Position numbers and translations under genes: made by a program
Notes under the pieces: generated by a model
What the model was told of the DNA's origin: nothing
The model's database searches: none
The model's input: the letters and a program-made list of their open reading frames with translations, nothing else
Part shown: positions 51,140 to 59,863 of the stretch, in pieces
How the letters are laid out: each line of letters begins with the position of its first letter
How positions within the stretch are numbered: the stretch's first letter is position 1
DNA from: Devosia sp. Root635
GTDB lineage: Bacteria > Pseudomonadota > Alphaproteobacteria > Rhizobiales > Devosiaceae
Direction: 5' to 3'
NCBI RefSeq assembly: GCF_001427605.1
Contig: NZ_LMGZ01000022.1
Location: 62,001-126,000, forward strand
DNA: 64,000 nucleotides

Positions 51140-52020
51140 TTACCGAAACCCTCCCTACCATCGCTGTTGTCCTTGCGTGCTACAATCGAAGAGCCTTAAC
51201 CCTTCGATGCCTTGCGTCAATAGAGTCGGCAGGATCCGACCGGGCACGCTTGGTGGTCTACTTGTTTGACGATGCTAGCAGCGACGGCACGTCGGACGCA
51301 GTGCGCGAGAATTTCCCATCAACCAACATCATGGCTGGTGACGGCGAACAGTTCTGGTGTGGCGGCATGCGACAGGCGATGGCGGCCGCTGAGGCCGCCG
51401 GGTACGATTACCTGCTTTGGCTAAATGACGACGTGGAACTGGCACCCGATTTCCTAGATATTCTCCTCAACTCCCACGCCGAGGCACTCCAAAGCCACGG
51501 GCCTGGCCCCCATGTGATTGTCGGCCCGGTGGTAGACCCGGTAAGCAGGGAAATAACGTATTCAGGCTTTCGCAGGACGTCACGCGTACATCCCGCCAAA
51601 CTTGAGCGCGTGGCGCCTTCTGGCACTCTTCAGCAGTGCGACACGATGAACGGAAACTGCGTGCTCTTTCCCGCCTCGATTGTCAGCAAAGTGGGCGAGA
51701 TCGATCGTGCCTACTCACAGCAGATTGGCGATGCTGACTATGGCTATCGATGCATCGAAGAGGGGGCCATGCTCTGGGTCGCCCGGCGGTGGGTCGGAAG
51801 CTGTGTATCAAACAACAGGCGTCTTCGTTGGTCAAATCCGTCGCTAACATTTGGCGAGCGACTGCGTATCCTCAATACGCCCCACGGGCTCCCCATCCGT
51901 CCTTGGCTGCATTTCATGTGGCGCTTTGGTGGACCTCTGGGGGCCGCTCTCCTGACACTTAGCTACGCCAAGTGGTTCGCGCAGAGCCTGCTCCCGAAGA
52001 AGGGGGGCGAAGCTTCGTGA
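51136..52020 (+). CDS. Glycosyltransferase family 2 (rhamnosyltransferase-like)
   Basis: The 294-residue protein is a GT-A fold enzyme: TIAVVLACYNRRALTLRCLA, the donor-binding VYLFDDASSDGTSDAV and the D-x-D equivalent LLWLNDDVELAPDF, followed by MNGNCVLFPASIV and the QQIGDADYGYR catalytic region. It transfers a sugar with inversion onto the growing repeat. A hydrophobic C-terminal segment may contact the membrane. It overlaps both neighbours by four bases. Confidence 0.88.
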   Translation: MITETLPTIAVVLACYNRRALTLRCLASIESAGSDRARLVVYLFDDASSDGTSDAVRENFPSTNIMAGDGEQFWCGGMRQAMAAAEAAGYDYLLWLNDDVELAPDFLDILLNSHAEALQSHGPGPHVIVGPVVDPVSREITYSGFRRTSRVHPAKLERVAPSGTLQQCDTMNGNCVLFPASIVSKVGEIDRAYSQQIGDADYGYRCIEEGAMLWVARRWVGSCVSNNRRLRWSNPSLTFGERLRILNTPHGLPIRPWLHFMWRFGGPLGAALLTLSYAKWFAQSLLPKKGGEAS

Positions 52021-53414
52021 GCTCTGGCCACAGCGCCGTGCGCAGCGTTCTCTTGTATGGTTCGTCCATCGCGCTGGTGAGCGCTTCAAATTTCGCAAGC
52101 GTACCTATCCTCCTCGCGCTGCTGGGCGAAACTGAGTTCGGCATATGGGCGCTGCTCGAGCCTGCACTCCTAGCCTCAATTCCATTGGCGGGGCTCGGTA
52201 TACAGATCGGACTGTTACGGCTGATCAATGGAGGCGGTAGCGATCAAGCTACTGTAGCCGCTCTACTACCAGTCCATGCCGCATTGGCTCTGTGTGTTGG
52301 ATCGGCGGCCGCTATGGTGACCTGGTTCCTAGGTTTCGACGCCTATGTGTGCGCTCTTCTGGGCGCGGCCGTCGCTCTGGAAGGAACAATCTCGTTCTTC
52401 AGCAGCTTGTGGCGAGCCCAAGGAAGACCAAGTCGATTTGCAATGGTGGAGGGAGGGCGAGCGGCGATCCTAGTCGCTGTCCTGACCTGCATATTGTTGT
52501 TCGGGGCACATTTGAGCACCGTTGGCACTTATTTCGAGTTGCGCGTGGGCATGGCACTGCTAGCCCTGCTAGCAGCCGTTGCCGTCGTACGGCCGCATCT
52601 GAGTCCAAACATGTCGGCGGCGTGGTCTGCCTCCTGCTACGGCGTACCTATTGTGCTGGCGTCAGCCTTGTCTGCGCTATTGATTGGGGCTGACCGATAC
52701 GCGGTGGCGTTTTACGAGCCAGAAGCGATTTCCACGTATGTCGCCCATATGAAGCTGGCACAGCTGGTCGCACTTGTCGCAACCGCCTATTTCACTTGGT
52801 TCGGCCCAGTCGCCATTCGCCTCGTAAACGACGATGTCCGCGGATCAAGCGCCTTGTTGGTGAACAGCACCTCGGTATTTTTGCTTGCTCTCCTGATAGT
52901 TTGCGCCAACCTTTTTCTGGTTGCCCCACCGGCTTGGTCGTTGCTGTTTCCGCAGGTAATGTTCAACCAACAGCTGCTCGCGGTGCATTTGGCCGGCACT
53001 GCATTGTTTGCCATGGGAAATCCCCTAAGCATCGGAACTCTGCGAGCCGGACACACCTATCAGGCCGTGATCGTTGCTCTGATCGCAATTTCCGTAGGCA
53101 TGTTTGCCAGTTTTGTGCTGGGCGCTAGCTTTGGCCTGTTGGGCGCAGCATGGGGCCGAATGATGGGTTTAGCCACCTACGTCTTTGCATTCGCGTTGCT
53201 CACACTGCGATCTCTCCCGCTCTCCTACCCCTGGCTAACCTATGCAATTGCAACGGCAATGTGCATATTGGTGGTGTCTGGACTGACAATCATTCTACCC
53301 GGCGACGGGTGGTATGCAGCGTCCGCGAGGATAGCAGTTGCCAATGTTCTCATGGTGCCCCTCTTCGGGTACCTTGCCCTCGCCTTCATAAGAAAGTCCG
53401 ACCGAACCCAATGA
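52017..53414 (+). CDS. Polysaccharide flippase (Wzx-like)
   Basis: The 465-residue protein has 12 or more predicted membrane helices spread evenly along its length, beginning with SVLLYGSSIALVSASNFASV, as in MATE/MOP-superfamily Wzx flippases. It carries undecaprenyl-linked repeat units across the inner membrane. The GTG start overlaps the GT2 stop (GTGA) and its end overlaps the polymerase start (ATGA). Longer open frames upstream lie inside the GT2 gene and are rejected. Confidence 0.85.
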   Translation: MSSGHSAVRSVLLYGSSIALVSASNFASVPILLALLGETEFGIWALLEPALLASIPLAGLGIQIGLLRLINGGGSDQATVAALLPVHAALALCVGSAAAMVTWFLGFDAYVCALLGAAVALEGTISFFSSLWRAQGRPSRFAMVEGGRAAILVAVLTCILLFGAHLSTVGTYFELRVGMALLALLAAVAVVRPHLSPNMSAAWSASCYGVPIVLASALSALLIGADRYAVAFYEPEAISTYVAHMKLAQLVALVATAYFTWFGPVAIRLVNDDVRGSSALLVNSTSVFLLALLIVCANLFLVAPPAWSLLFPQVMFNQQLLAVHLAGTALFAMGNPLSIGTLRAGHTYQAVIVALIAISVGMFASFVLGASFGLLGAAWGRMMGLATYVFAFALLTLRSLPLSYPWLTYAIATAMCILVVSGLTIILPGDGWYAASARIAVANVLMVPLFGYLALAFIRKSDRTQ

Positions 53415-54796
53415 AGGTAAACCGATTACTCTTTTGGGTACTGCTGGCATGCTTGCTGCTCGCTGTTGTCGGGCCACAGGCTGTCTCGGACGACTTCGTG
53501 GCCGCACGGTACCTGCCCTCTCCTCTCAACTACACGCTTTTTTTCTTGTGCATCGTGCTGGTGTGCTTCATTCGCGACCCCCTGTCACGCATTGTAGCGG
53601 CCGGGTGGGCGCTGTGGCTCGTGGTCGGCAATCTATTCATCTTTGGGAGCCACTTTCGACGCAGGCTCGCCGCGCCACTCTACGTTCAAGACGCGAACAC
53701 GTTGTTCCTGATTGCAACAGCGTGCTTTTGCGGCGGAATTGTCGCCTTTGAATTTCTTCGAAGGCCGCAAGTAGAGGGAAAACCAAGAGAACTCTCGAAA
53801 TTAGCAACTCCGGCTGCGCTGGCCTTGTACGCCTTTCCCGTCGTGTACGCCCTCTCGTTGGTGGTGTGGCGGGTGCCCACAATCCTATCCGGCGAGAACA
53901 TCGTTGATTTGATGTACGAGGTTGATAGGGGTCCAGTTTATGCATTGCGCACCGTCCTAATAATGACAACTATCGCAATTGTGGCGTCCACTAAGAGGCT
54001 CGCTCGCCTTGAGCACACCTTTTTCTTGGTAGCTGTTGTTGTCGCTCTTCTCCTGCTGAGCATTTTGGACGGAAAGCGCGATCTGGCGCTAGCTGCCGTA
54101 ATCGGCATGGGAGCGCACTTCCTCATCGTACGGAACGGCAACGTTAGATTTTTTCATATCGTTGCCGTACTAGCCACGGCAATTGCTTATTCAATAATTT
54201 CGGATGTTCGAGCGGCTCGTGTCTCGGGCAATGAGCCAGCAATCCTCTATATCATTACCGCGCTAGGCGTTGAGTACAAGGATTTCGTCCATAGCATAAA
54301 CTACCTTTCTATCGAGAAAATGCAATCTATCGGCTACGATTGGTGGAAATCATCTGTCGCGAGCTTATTGAATCGGAGCCTCTTAGGCGTCTTCGGTGTT
54401 GACAAAGACGCCTGGGTACAAATGGACAGCGCAAGGGCATGGATGCGCGCATACGGAATTACCCTTGGCATTCGAACCGGCATCGTCTCCGAGATGTACT
54501 ACGCCTTTGGGTATTTCGTATTTGCCGCTACCGCTATTCTCGGTTTCCTCCTAGCGTTCATTGTTCGGCGCATCCGGAAAGCTAAGAGCGTGCTCGGCTA
54601 TGTATACTGGCTGGCGATGTTTGCTACCTTCTCAATGTCGATTATGGGCCAGACCACGTCGGTGTTGGGGGCATTTGTTACCCTGACATACGCGGTAGTG
54701 GGTGTTTTCCTTCTGTCGCGTGTTTTCGCTCCTCGGCTACTCTTCGCGCCGAATCCTTATCAGCAACCAACCCCAATACAGGTCGAAGAAGAGTAA
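53411..54796 (+). CDS. O-antigen / oligosaccharide polymerase (Wzy-like)
   Basis: The 461-residue protein has about 11 membrane helices and a large periplasmic loop in its second half (about 265-360, with NYLSIEKMQSIGYDWWKSSV and a following stretch rich in Trp and charged residues). This is the layout of Wzy polymerases. It would join repeat units on the outer face of the inner membrane. It is the last gene of the operon. No chain-length regulator (Wzz/Wzc), exporter (Wza) or initiating transferase (WecA/WbaP) is found, so these must come from the host. The ATG at 53411 is chosen; upstream frame extension lies inside the flippase gene. Confidence 0.82.
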   Translation: MKVNRLLFWVLLACLLLAVVGPQAVSDDFVAARYLPSPLNYTLFFLCIVLVCFIRDPLSRIVAAGWALWLVVGNLFIFGSHFRRRLAAPLYVQDANTLFLIATACFCGGIVAFEFLRRPQVEGKPRELSKLATPAALALYAFPVVYALSLVVWRVPTILSGENIVDLMYEVDRGPVYALRTVLIMTTIAIVASTKRLARLEHTFFLVAVVVALLLLSILDGKRDLALAAVIGMGAHFLIVRNGNVRFFHIVAVLATAIAYSIISDVRAARVSGNEPAILYIITALGVEYKDFVHSINYLSIEKMQSIGYDWWKSSVASLLNRSLLGVFGVDKDAWVQMDSARAWMRAYGITLGIRTGIVSEMYYAFGYFVFAATAILGFLLAFIVRRIRKAKSVLGYVYWLAMFATFSMSIMGQTTSVLGAFVTLTYAVVGVFLLSRVFAPRLLFAPNPYQQPTPIQVEEE

Positions 54797-54843
54797 TCAG
54801 CACGACTGCAGTTCATATCCGCCTCCAAGATGTAAACGCGGGG

Positions 54844-55209
54844 CTACATTGCGCGCCATGCGTTCAACCCAGCGTTGACCAGCCAGATGGTACCCCCCAC
54901 AAAGGCGGCAATCACCAGCCAGCCAATGGCGGCCGCGAGGCCATTCACGCCTGTCCGGAGCCAGCGCAGAAACATGAAGTCCTTCCGGGCCTCGTCCTGC
55001 TGCTGATCACTTTCGACCCTCAGCCCGGCATCGGCCAGAACATCGGCCATGGCGGAACGCATCTGTTTCATTTGCTCGTCGGTGAAGCTCTTGCTGGATT
55101 CGACCAAAGCCGTGAGAACGCGCGACTGATCCTCGCGGTCCTTTTCGAGCAGATCTACGCGCTTTGCCAGGGTCATGCGGGCACGGCCCAGGGTATCGGG
55201 GTTGGACAT
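54844..55209 (-). CDS. Phage membrane protein, holin-like or accessory lysis protein
   Basis: The 121-residue product has a coiled-coil N-terminal half (LAKRVDLLEKDREDQSRVLT and MKQMRSAMADVLADAG) and a C-terminal membrane helix (AIGWLVIAAFVGGTIWLV). It is the last gene of the leftward lysis cluster and might be a holin, antiholin or superinfection protein. The ATG at 55209 follows GGAG. It converges with the polymerase gene. Confidence 0.55.
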   Translation of the reverse strand: MSNPDTLGRARMTLAKRVDLLEKDREDQSRVLTALVESSKSFTDEQMKQMRSAMADVLADAGLRVESDQQQDEARKDFMFLRWLRTGVNGLAAAIGWLVIAAFVGGTIWLVNAGLNAWRAM

Positions 55210-55238
55210 TGGTGCTCCAGTCTTGAGCGGAAGTGAGA

Positions 55239-55457
55239 TCAGGCCGCGCGGCAGGCGGTGAGCTTTTGATAGTGCCGATCCAATTCGACCGCCCAAGCAT
55301 CGACGGCGCTATCGTCAGCAGCTTGCAGGGCGTCCACAGCGGCCACGGGCGGCGGGGCCAGTGCTGGGCAGCTACCGACTATGCGCGTCGTCTGACAGGC
55401 CCCTAAGCCGGTCATAGCTGCGATCAGGATCAATAGCCTGGCGGTCGATTTCATCAT
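55239..55457 (-). CDS. Outer-membrane spanin subunit (Rz1-like lipoprotein)
   Basis: The 72-residue product has a lipoprotein signal with an L-G-A-C lipobox (Cys21), then GSCPALAPPPVAA, a proline-rich stretch usual for Rz1, and a short helix. Rz1 sits in the outer membrane and joins Rz across the periplasm to fuse membranes at lysis. Its first 86 bases overlap the end of the Rz-like gene in another frame, the classical nested arrangement. The start ATG-ATG follows CAGGAG. Confidence 0.75.
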   Translation of the reverse strand: MMKSTARLLILIAAMTGLGACQTTRIVGSCPALAPPPVAAVDALQAADDSAVDAWAVELDRHYQKLTACRAA

Positions 55458-55620
55458 AATGCTCCTGAAGGTTGTCGCGGGCCTTGGCCTGCTCAAGGCG
55501 GGCGGCGTTCTTGCCGTCCTCGCGGATGCGCCAATAGGCGGCGAAGATGGTAGCGATGAACGCACCGGCCGCCAGCAGGTAGAACTTGGTCTTACCGAAG
55601 AATGCCGTGAGCCAGGTCAT
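55372..55620 (-). CDS. Inner-membrane spanin subunit (Rz-like)
   Basis: The 82-residue product has one N-terminal membrane helix (KFYLLAAGAFIATIFAAYW) and a periplasmic coiled coil (GKNAARLEQAKARDNLQEHY). It would be the partner of the Rz1-like lipoprotein encoded in part within it. Its ATG overlaps the endolysin stop by one base (TGATG), placing it in the endolysin-Rz-Rz1 lysis cassette. Confidence 0.75.
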   Translation of the reverse strand: MTWLTAFFGKTKFYLLAAGAFIATIFAAYWRIREDGKNAARLEQAKARDNLQEHYDEIDRQAIDPDRSYDRLRGLSDDAHSR

Positions 55621-56303
55621 CAGCGTGTCGCCTTCCGGATCACGAGGAAGGCAATGGTGACGGCCGCAATGACCATAAGGGCGGCAATGGCGTACTGAAC
55701 CGGACCATTGCCCGAGGCGACAGCCGCTGCGCCGCCCAGCAGCCCGCCACCGGCCGCCATATTCTCGGGCGTCACCAAATCCTTGATCGGATTGCCGGGC
55801 TTGGCCTCGACGGTGCTGGTCGAGACGAATGCGCCACGCGCCCAAAGCCCCGCCTCGGCAGCGCGGCGGTTGATGAGCCCCTGCATGACCTTGCCGTCAT
55901 TGTATTTCCAGCGTGCCAGTTGGCCCGGCACGGCGTTGTAGTCGCCAGCGTTGAGCTTCTTGAGCAGGGTGGAGTTCGAGAAGCCCGGCTTCGACCCGCC
56001 GCCCATGCCGATATTATCGGCAAAGGCTACCAGCGCGCCGAACTGGTTGTCGCTCAGGTCCACCTTGACCAGCCGCTCCACCTGCGCCGCCGTCTCGGCC
56101 AGGCGCGCGGTCAGCAGCGCGGCGGCCTCGCCCTCCGTGATCGTGTCGCCCTTGCGCACCGCCCTGCCCTTGATGCGGGTCTGGCCATAGCCAATGGTCC
56201 ATGGCGTCCCGTCGCGGGAGCCCGGATCGGGATAAGCATTGGGGCGAAACCCCTCCCACTGTTTGACGAGCGAAAGCGTCTCCGCGTTTACCGCGCGAGC
56301 CAT
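55620..56303 (-). CDS. Phage endolysin (GH24 lysozyme) with C-terminal membrane helix
   Basis: The 227-residue protein has a T4/P22-type lysozyme domain: VKQWEGFRPNAYPDPGSRDG with the catalytic Glu (about 17), TPWTIGYGQT with the Asp/Thr pair, GDTITEGEAAALL, LSDNQFGALVAFADNIG and LINRRAAEAGLW. It cleaves the glycan strand of peptidoglycan. After the enzyme domain comes a linker and a membrane helix (YAIAALMVIAAVTIAFLVI), which is unusual in classical endolysins and suggests membrane tethering until lysis. The ATG at 56303 has AGGAGA in front. Confidence 0.85.
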   Translation of the reverse strand: MARAVNAETLSLVKQWEGFRPNAYPDPGSRDGTPWTIGYGQTRIKGRAVRKGDTITEGEAAALLTARLAETAAQVERLVKVDLSDNQFGALVAFADNIGMGGGSKPGFSNSTLLKKLNAGDYNAVPGQLARWKYNDGKVMQGLINRRAAEAGLWARGAFVSTSTVEAKPGNPIKDLVTPENMAAGGGLLGGAAAVASGNGPVQYAIAALMVIAAVTIAFLVIRKATR

Positions 56304-56370
56304 GGTGGTCTCCTATCGATGTTGGAAGTGAGTTACGCTCGCCGGCAGGATTGCTGGCGAGGTGGATCAG

Positions 56371-56508
56371 ATGGCGAAGCGAGAAGTGCGCGAGGGCGAC
56401 CGAATACTGGTCTGGCTCGACGTGACGCGGGTTGCCGCGAACGCTCTAGAGGAACAGGTAGTGACGGTGGACGTGCCGGGTCAGAAGGTCACGGCACCGC
56501 TCAAGTAA
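56371..56508 (+). CDS. Small 45-residue protein, opposite strand
   Basis: A frame of 45 residues starts at an ATG after GAGGTGG. The product is beta-rich and charged (EVREGDRILVWLDVTRVAAN; QVVTVDVPGQKVTAPLK). It runs against the direction of the phage late genes and overlaps the end of the SGNH-type gene by eight bases. It may be a small regulator or moron gene. Confidence 0.45.
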   Translation: MAKREVREGDRILVWLDVTRVAANALEEQVVTVDVPGQKVTAPLK

Positions 56509-57091
56509 TCAGCGGTCCGATGGCGGCCTGCGCCTGAGGAAGTGTAACTCGTTGAATGCCGGCCAAGAGCGGATGCACCGGCTCTGCGGGGTCAAACTCC
56601 TCCGGGTGCAGTGCGGGATCGCCCCAGGCCGTGTAGGCGTCGATGATACCGACATTCGACCGATTGGCTGCCGCAGTTGCATAGGACGCCCAATAGCTCG
56701 CTAGCGAGGGGAACGTCGACGCTTCCGTCGCGGCCTCCAACCGCCACGTTTTGAGCAGGAAAATGGCGGTGTCGGAACGCGCTGCGCGAACGGCATCAAT
56801 CGTTGTGTACATGTTCGTCAGCGACTGTGCCGCCGAAATCCCCAATGACGGCGCCGCGTCCTTGTAGAACGACAGCATCACGGCATCGCAACGCATAGCC
56901 GCCAGTTTCGCGACTACCCCACTTGATATGTCGAGTGATGAGCCGAGCGACGTGCCAAAGCCAATGCGGCGGATGAAGGATCTGCGGCCCGCCTGGAGGT
57001 TGCGGCACATGCGCAGCGGCCAGTCGCGGCAGTTATAGCTTTGCACGTCGCTGGAGCCGAGCAGACCAACGGTGTAGACGGTCTGGGTCAC
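56501..57091 (-). CDS. Phage tail-associated SGNH-hydrolase-like protein
   Basis: The 196-residue protein begins with VGLLGSSDVQSYN, where G-S-S-D stands in the place of the G-D-S nucleophile block, and ends with an EPVHPLLAGIQRV segment that resembles the D-x-x-H block III of SGNH/GDSL hydrolases. Such enzymes in phage tails deacetylate surface glycans. The Ser/Asp order is unusual, so activity is uncertain. The GTG start overlaps the stop of the tail fibre gene by four bases or less. Confidence 0.5.
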   Translation of the reverse strand: MTQTVYTVGLLGSSDVQSYNCRDWPLRMCRNLQAGRRSFIRRIGFGTSLGSSLDISSGVVAKLAAMRCDAVMLSFYKDAAPSLGISAAQSLTNMYTTIDAVRAARSDTAIFLLKTWRLEAATEASTFPSLASYWASYATAAANRSNVGIIDAYTAWGDPALHPEEFDPAEPVHPLLAGIQRVTLPQAQAAIGPLIT

Positions 57092-58236
57092 GCGAACTCC
57101 TCTCGCAGATCAACCCACCCTTGCAGGTAGATATAGATCAGGTTGGTGGCGGTCCGAGGATAAGCGACGTGATAGATTTGGCCCGAGGTGTCGGTCCATG
57201 CGTCGAACCGGCTCCCATCGTTCGAGCCGATCTTTTTGTAGACCTGCGCATCGTACCATTGGGTCGAAACATTGGCGATCGGCCCTACATCTGGATCTCG
57301 GATGATGATCCAGAAGCCCACGTCGGGAGAGGCGGCGCCGAACGCCTGACCGAAGACATTGAGCTTCACGCCCAACGGAACAGGCAGGGCCTTGAGAGTG
57401 AGGTTGTCACCCGCGGCAGCTTCAACGACCGCAAAAGCGTCCAGAAAACGGAACTCGCCGTTCGCATACCAGGTGCCTTTTTTGATGACCCCAGACGCCC
57501 CCGTTGCGAACGCCCCTATCCGCCTGCGCTTCGTAAAGCCTGATGGCATGACGGGGGAGGTCGCGCTCAAGGAGCACAAGAAATCATATGCTCCAGAGGT
57601 GGGATTGTAGATCAGAAAGAGATGGTATCCTGCATTAGCGACGGTTTGCGACCCCACATCGACCATACCGTTTCCGGTGCCAACTGACCACGCAAGGAAG
57701 TTCTTGGTCCAGCCAGTCGGGAGGACCATGTCCATCGTTTGATCCGTAGATCGGCATGACCCAGGGCTGATGTGGATCACGGTGTTCGGCGTAGTTGGGC
57801 TGTTGGAAATCAAAAGCCCGTTGATGGCTCGACCTATCGCGCTGACCATCTCCGTCTTGGGGACCGTGGTCAGTGCTCCTGGGCCACTGAACATTAGGAG
57901 CCGGTTCGCCGATCCAGCCAAGCCCGCAACCGCCTGCAGGTTGCCGTTGGCCAGCTCCGTCAACAGCGCCGTCAGCTTCTGGCTAAACGTCGCCTGCTCA
58001 TTGCGCGGCTCGTAGACGAATGGCTTGGCCCCGGTGTTGGCACCCTGCCATGCCACCTGACCAACGGCGGCCGTGTCGCTGACGGGGTCGGCTGCGAGTT
58101 GCATGCTGCCCAAGCCGGGGATGTTGATGATGCTGCCGGCGCGGTAGCTGGTGAAGGTCGTGCCGACGCCGGCAATGGCCGTCGAACCGTTGGTGAAGGC
58201 GACGGTGCCGGAATTGTTGGGCTCGAAAATGCTCAT
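57088..58236 (-). CDS. Phage tail fibre-like protein
   Basis: The 382-residue protein starts with a tail-fibre N-terminus common in siphophages (FTNGSTAIAGVGTTFTSYRA, with SGTVAFTNGS as a hinge and LGSMQLAADPVSDT following). The middle and C-terminal parts are beta-rich with no recognised enzyme domain. It probably binds a host surface structure. The ATG at 58236 follows GAGCGG. Next in the operon is the SGNH-like gene. Confidence 0.65.
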   Translation of the reverse strand: MSIFEPNNSGTVAFTNGSTAIAGVGTTFTSYRAGSIINIPGLGSMQLAADPVSDTAAVGQVAWQGANTGAKPFVYEPRNEQATFSQKLTALLTELANGNLQAVAGLAGSANRLLMFSGPGALTTVPKTEMVSAIGRAINGLLISNSPTTPNTVIHISPGSCRSTDQTMDMVLPTGWTKNFLAWSVGTGNGMVDVGSQTVANAGYHLFLIYNPTSGAYDFLCSLSATSPVMPSGFTKRRRIGAFATGASGVIKKGTWYANGEFRFLDAFAVVEAAAGDNLTLKALPVPLGVKLNVFGQAFGAASPDVGFWIIIRDPDVGPIANVSTQWYDAQVYKKIGSNDGSRFDAWTDTSGQIYHVAYPRTATNLIYIYLQGWVDLREEFA

Positions 58237-58254
58237 TGGCCGCTCATAGTTTGA

Positions 58255-59082
58255 TCAGGCATCGATGAAGCCCGGCTTGATGATGATGTCGCCGGTCCAG
58301 GTGGAGGCGTAGCTGATGCCGGCATGGCTCATTGAACACGGCACATTGCTGGCCGAGCCGGCTTCCTTGCCCGATGGCCTGTGGGTCGGAATGTTCCTGT
58401 CCGGCCCGAGTTGCTGGATCATCTGGCCGTAGATTGCATACTTGGACCCATCTTCCGGCGCGTTCGTGCCGGCATAGAAGAAGGTCGCGTTTCCTATGTC
58501 TTCCGATGGATTGACCCGCGTTGTGCCGGGCAGGAGGCCGCCATCCTTGTTCACGGATTGGTACCGGCGAAGTTTGACACTGGTGCCATCGAGGACGAAT
58601 TCAAACTGACGCGCTACACCGCCAAACTCTTCCACGACGCAGGAATAGCCATCGAGCTTCACCCACTCCCCTTCCGGAAAGTTGGAGGCCAGCGCCAGGT
58701 CGAGGATCTTGGCCGGATTGACCGTCCGGGACAGATTGACCCATATCTCCAGGTAGTCCGTCCCCGCCGGCACGGTGCCCAGGGAGATATCGGCCAATGT
58801 GCGCGGCGAAGGCTCGGACGGCCCCCACTCCTGCTCGACCAGCCCTATCCATGTCGAGCAGCCGAAGTAATCGTTGAACACGCTCGGCGGCGACTCGATG
58901 GTCTGGCGCACCTGCTCAAAGATTGTACCGCTGAACAGATCGGGCCAACTGATCGCGTAATCGGTCAGCGTGATCGCGGCAGAGGGTACGAGGTTCAGCA
59001 TCGGCACCGAGGTATCGAGCGCCTTCCGCCCGCCCATTTCGGCGATGATGTGACCGGCGCTGTATTCGAAATAGTCAGCCAT
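58255..59082 (-). CDS. Phage tail protein of unknown role
   Basis: The 275-residue protein is beta-rich with few charged clusters; it starts MADYFEYSAGH and includes AITLTDYAISWPDLFSGTIF. It is unrelated to known enzymes as far as I can see. Position between the tail tip and fibre genes suggests a tail tip or distal fibre part. The ATG at 59082 is preferred; the longer open frame would overlap the upstream gene. Confidence 0.55.
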   Translation of the reverse strand: MADYFEYSAGHIIAEMGGRKALDTSVPMLNLVPSAAITLTDYAISWPDLFSGTIFEQVRQTIESPPSVFNDYFGCSTWIGLVEQEWGPSEPSPRTLADISLGTVPAGTDYLEIWVNLSRTVNPAKILDLALASNFPEGEWVKLDGYSCVVEEFGGVARQFEFVLDGTSVKLRRYQSVNKDGGLLPGTTRVNPSEDIGNATFFYAGTNAPEDGSKYAIYGQMIQQLGPDRNIPTHRPSGKEAGSASNVPCSMSHAGISYASTWTGDIIIKPGFIDA

Positions 59083-59086
59083 CCGC

Positions 59087-59863
59087 CTACTCCACGCTGC
59101 ACTGGATGGAGGCCGAACCGGCAAACGATCCGTCATAGCCCGATGAGGTGAACACCGTGCCGTCAGCCAGCACGGTCCGACTCGTGCCATTCCTGATATC
59201 TGACGTGCGGCCCAGCGGCACATCAAAGGGACTGGCGTCGGCCAGGACGGCTTGGCGCAGCTGCTTCAGGTCACCGCGCCACTTTCCGTAGCCCATGCTG
59301 AGTACACCAGCATCAAGATCGATGTCGGCCATGTAGGAGTCGGTCTCCACTGGTTGCTTGAACACGATCACCCGATAGGTTTTGCTCAACGCCGCCAGAG
59401 ATGAGGCCGATGAAATGCCGACATCGAGTAGCCCGATATGCGTAGAATTGGCCCAGGGGCTGACGCGCCGGCTGCGGCCGGATGCCACCTGGATCAAAGA
59501 GGACTGCCCGATCAGGCCATCATTGCTGACGATCATGTAGGCGGGAGCATATGGCAGGCCGTGCGCCAACAGATTGATGTTGGTTTTGACGACCTGGCCG
59601 ACCCTCGTGATCACGGGCTGCGATGACACAGCCGTCGATGCGCTCGCCACCAGGGCGTGGTTCACGACGATGCCCGATGTGTCGGAGTCTACCTGGTAGT
59701 AGTCGAAGGCATTGTGGAAGCGCACCTTTGCCAGATGCGTCACCGGATCGTTCAGCGGCGCATTGCGCGTGCTGTTGGGGTCTTCCGGGTCGCCGGAGGT
59801 CCCGTTCTCTTCGAACACAGCGACATTGCCTGTGGCCGGGTCATTCATGAACACATAGGCCAT
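59087..59863 (-). CDS. Phage tail tip-associated protein
   Basis: The 258-residue protein is beta-rich (VVNHALVASASTAVSS; TYRVIVFKQPVETDSYMADI) and starts at an ATG touching the stop of the tail tip gene (TGATG). I do not recognise a family. Place in the operon suggests a tail or receptor-binding component. Confidence 0.55.
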   Translation of the reverse strand: MAYVFMNDPATGNVAVFEENGTSGDPEDPNSTRNAPLNDPVTHLAKVRFHNAFDYYQVDSDTSGIVVNHALVASASTAVSSQPVITRVGQVVKTNINLLAHGLPYAPAYMIVSNDGLIGQSSLIQVASGRSRRVSPWANSTHIGLLDVGISSASSLAALSKTYRVIVFKQPVETDSYMADIDLDAGVLSMGYGKWRGDLKQLRQAVLADASPFDVPLGRTSDIRNGTSRTVLADGTVFTSSGYDGSFAGSASIQCSVE

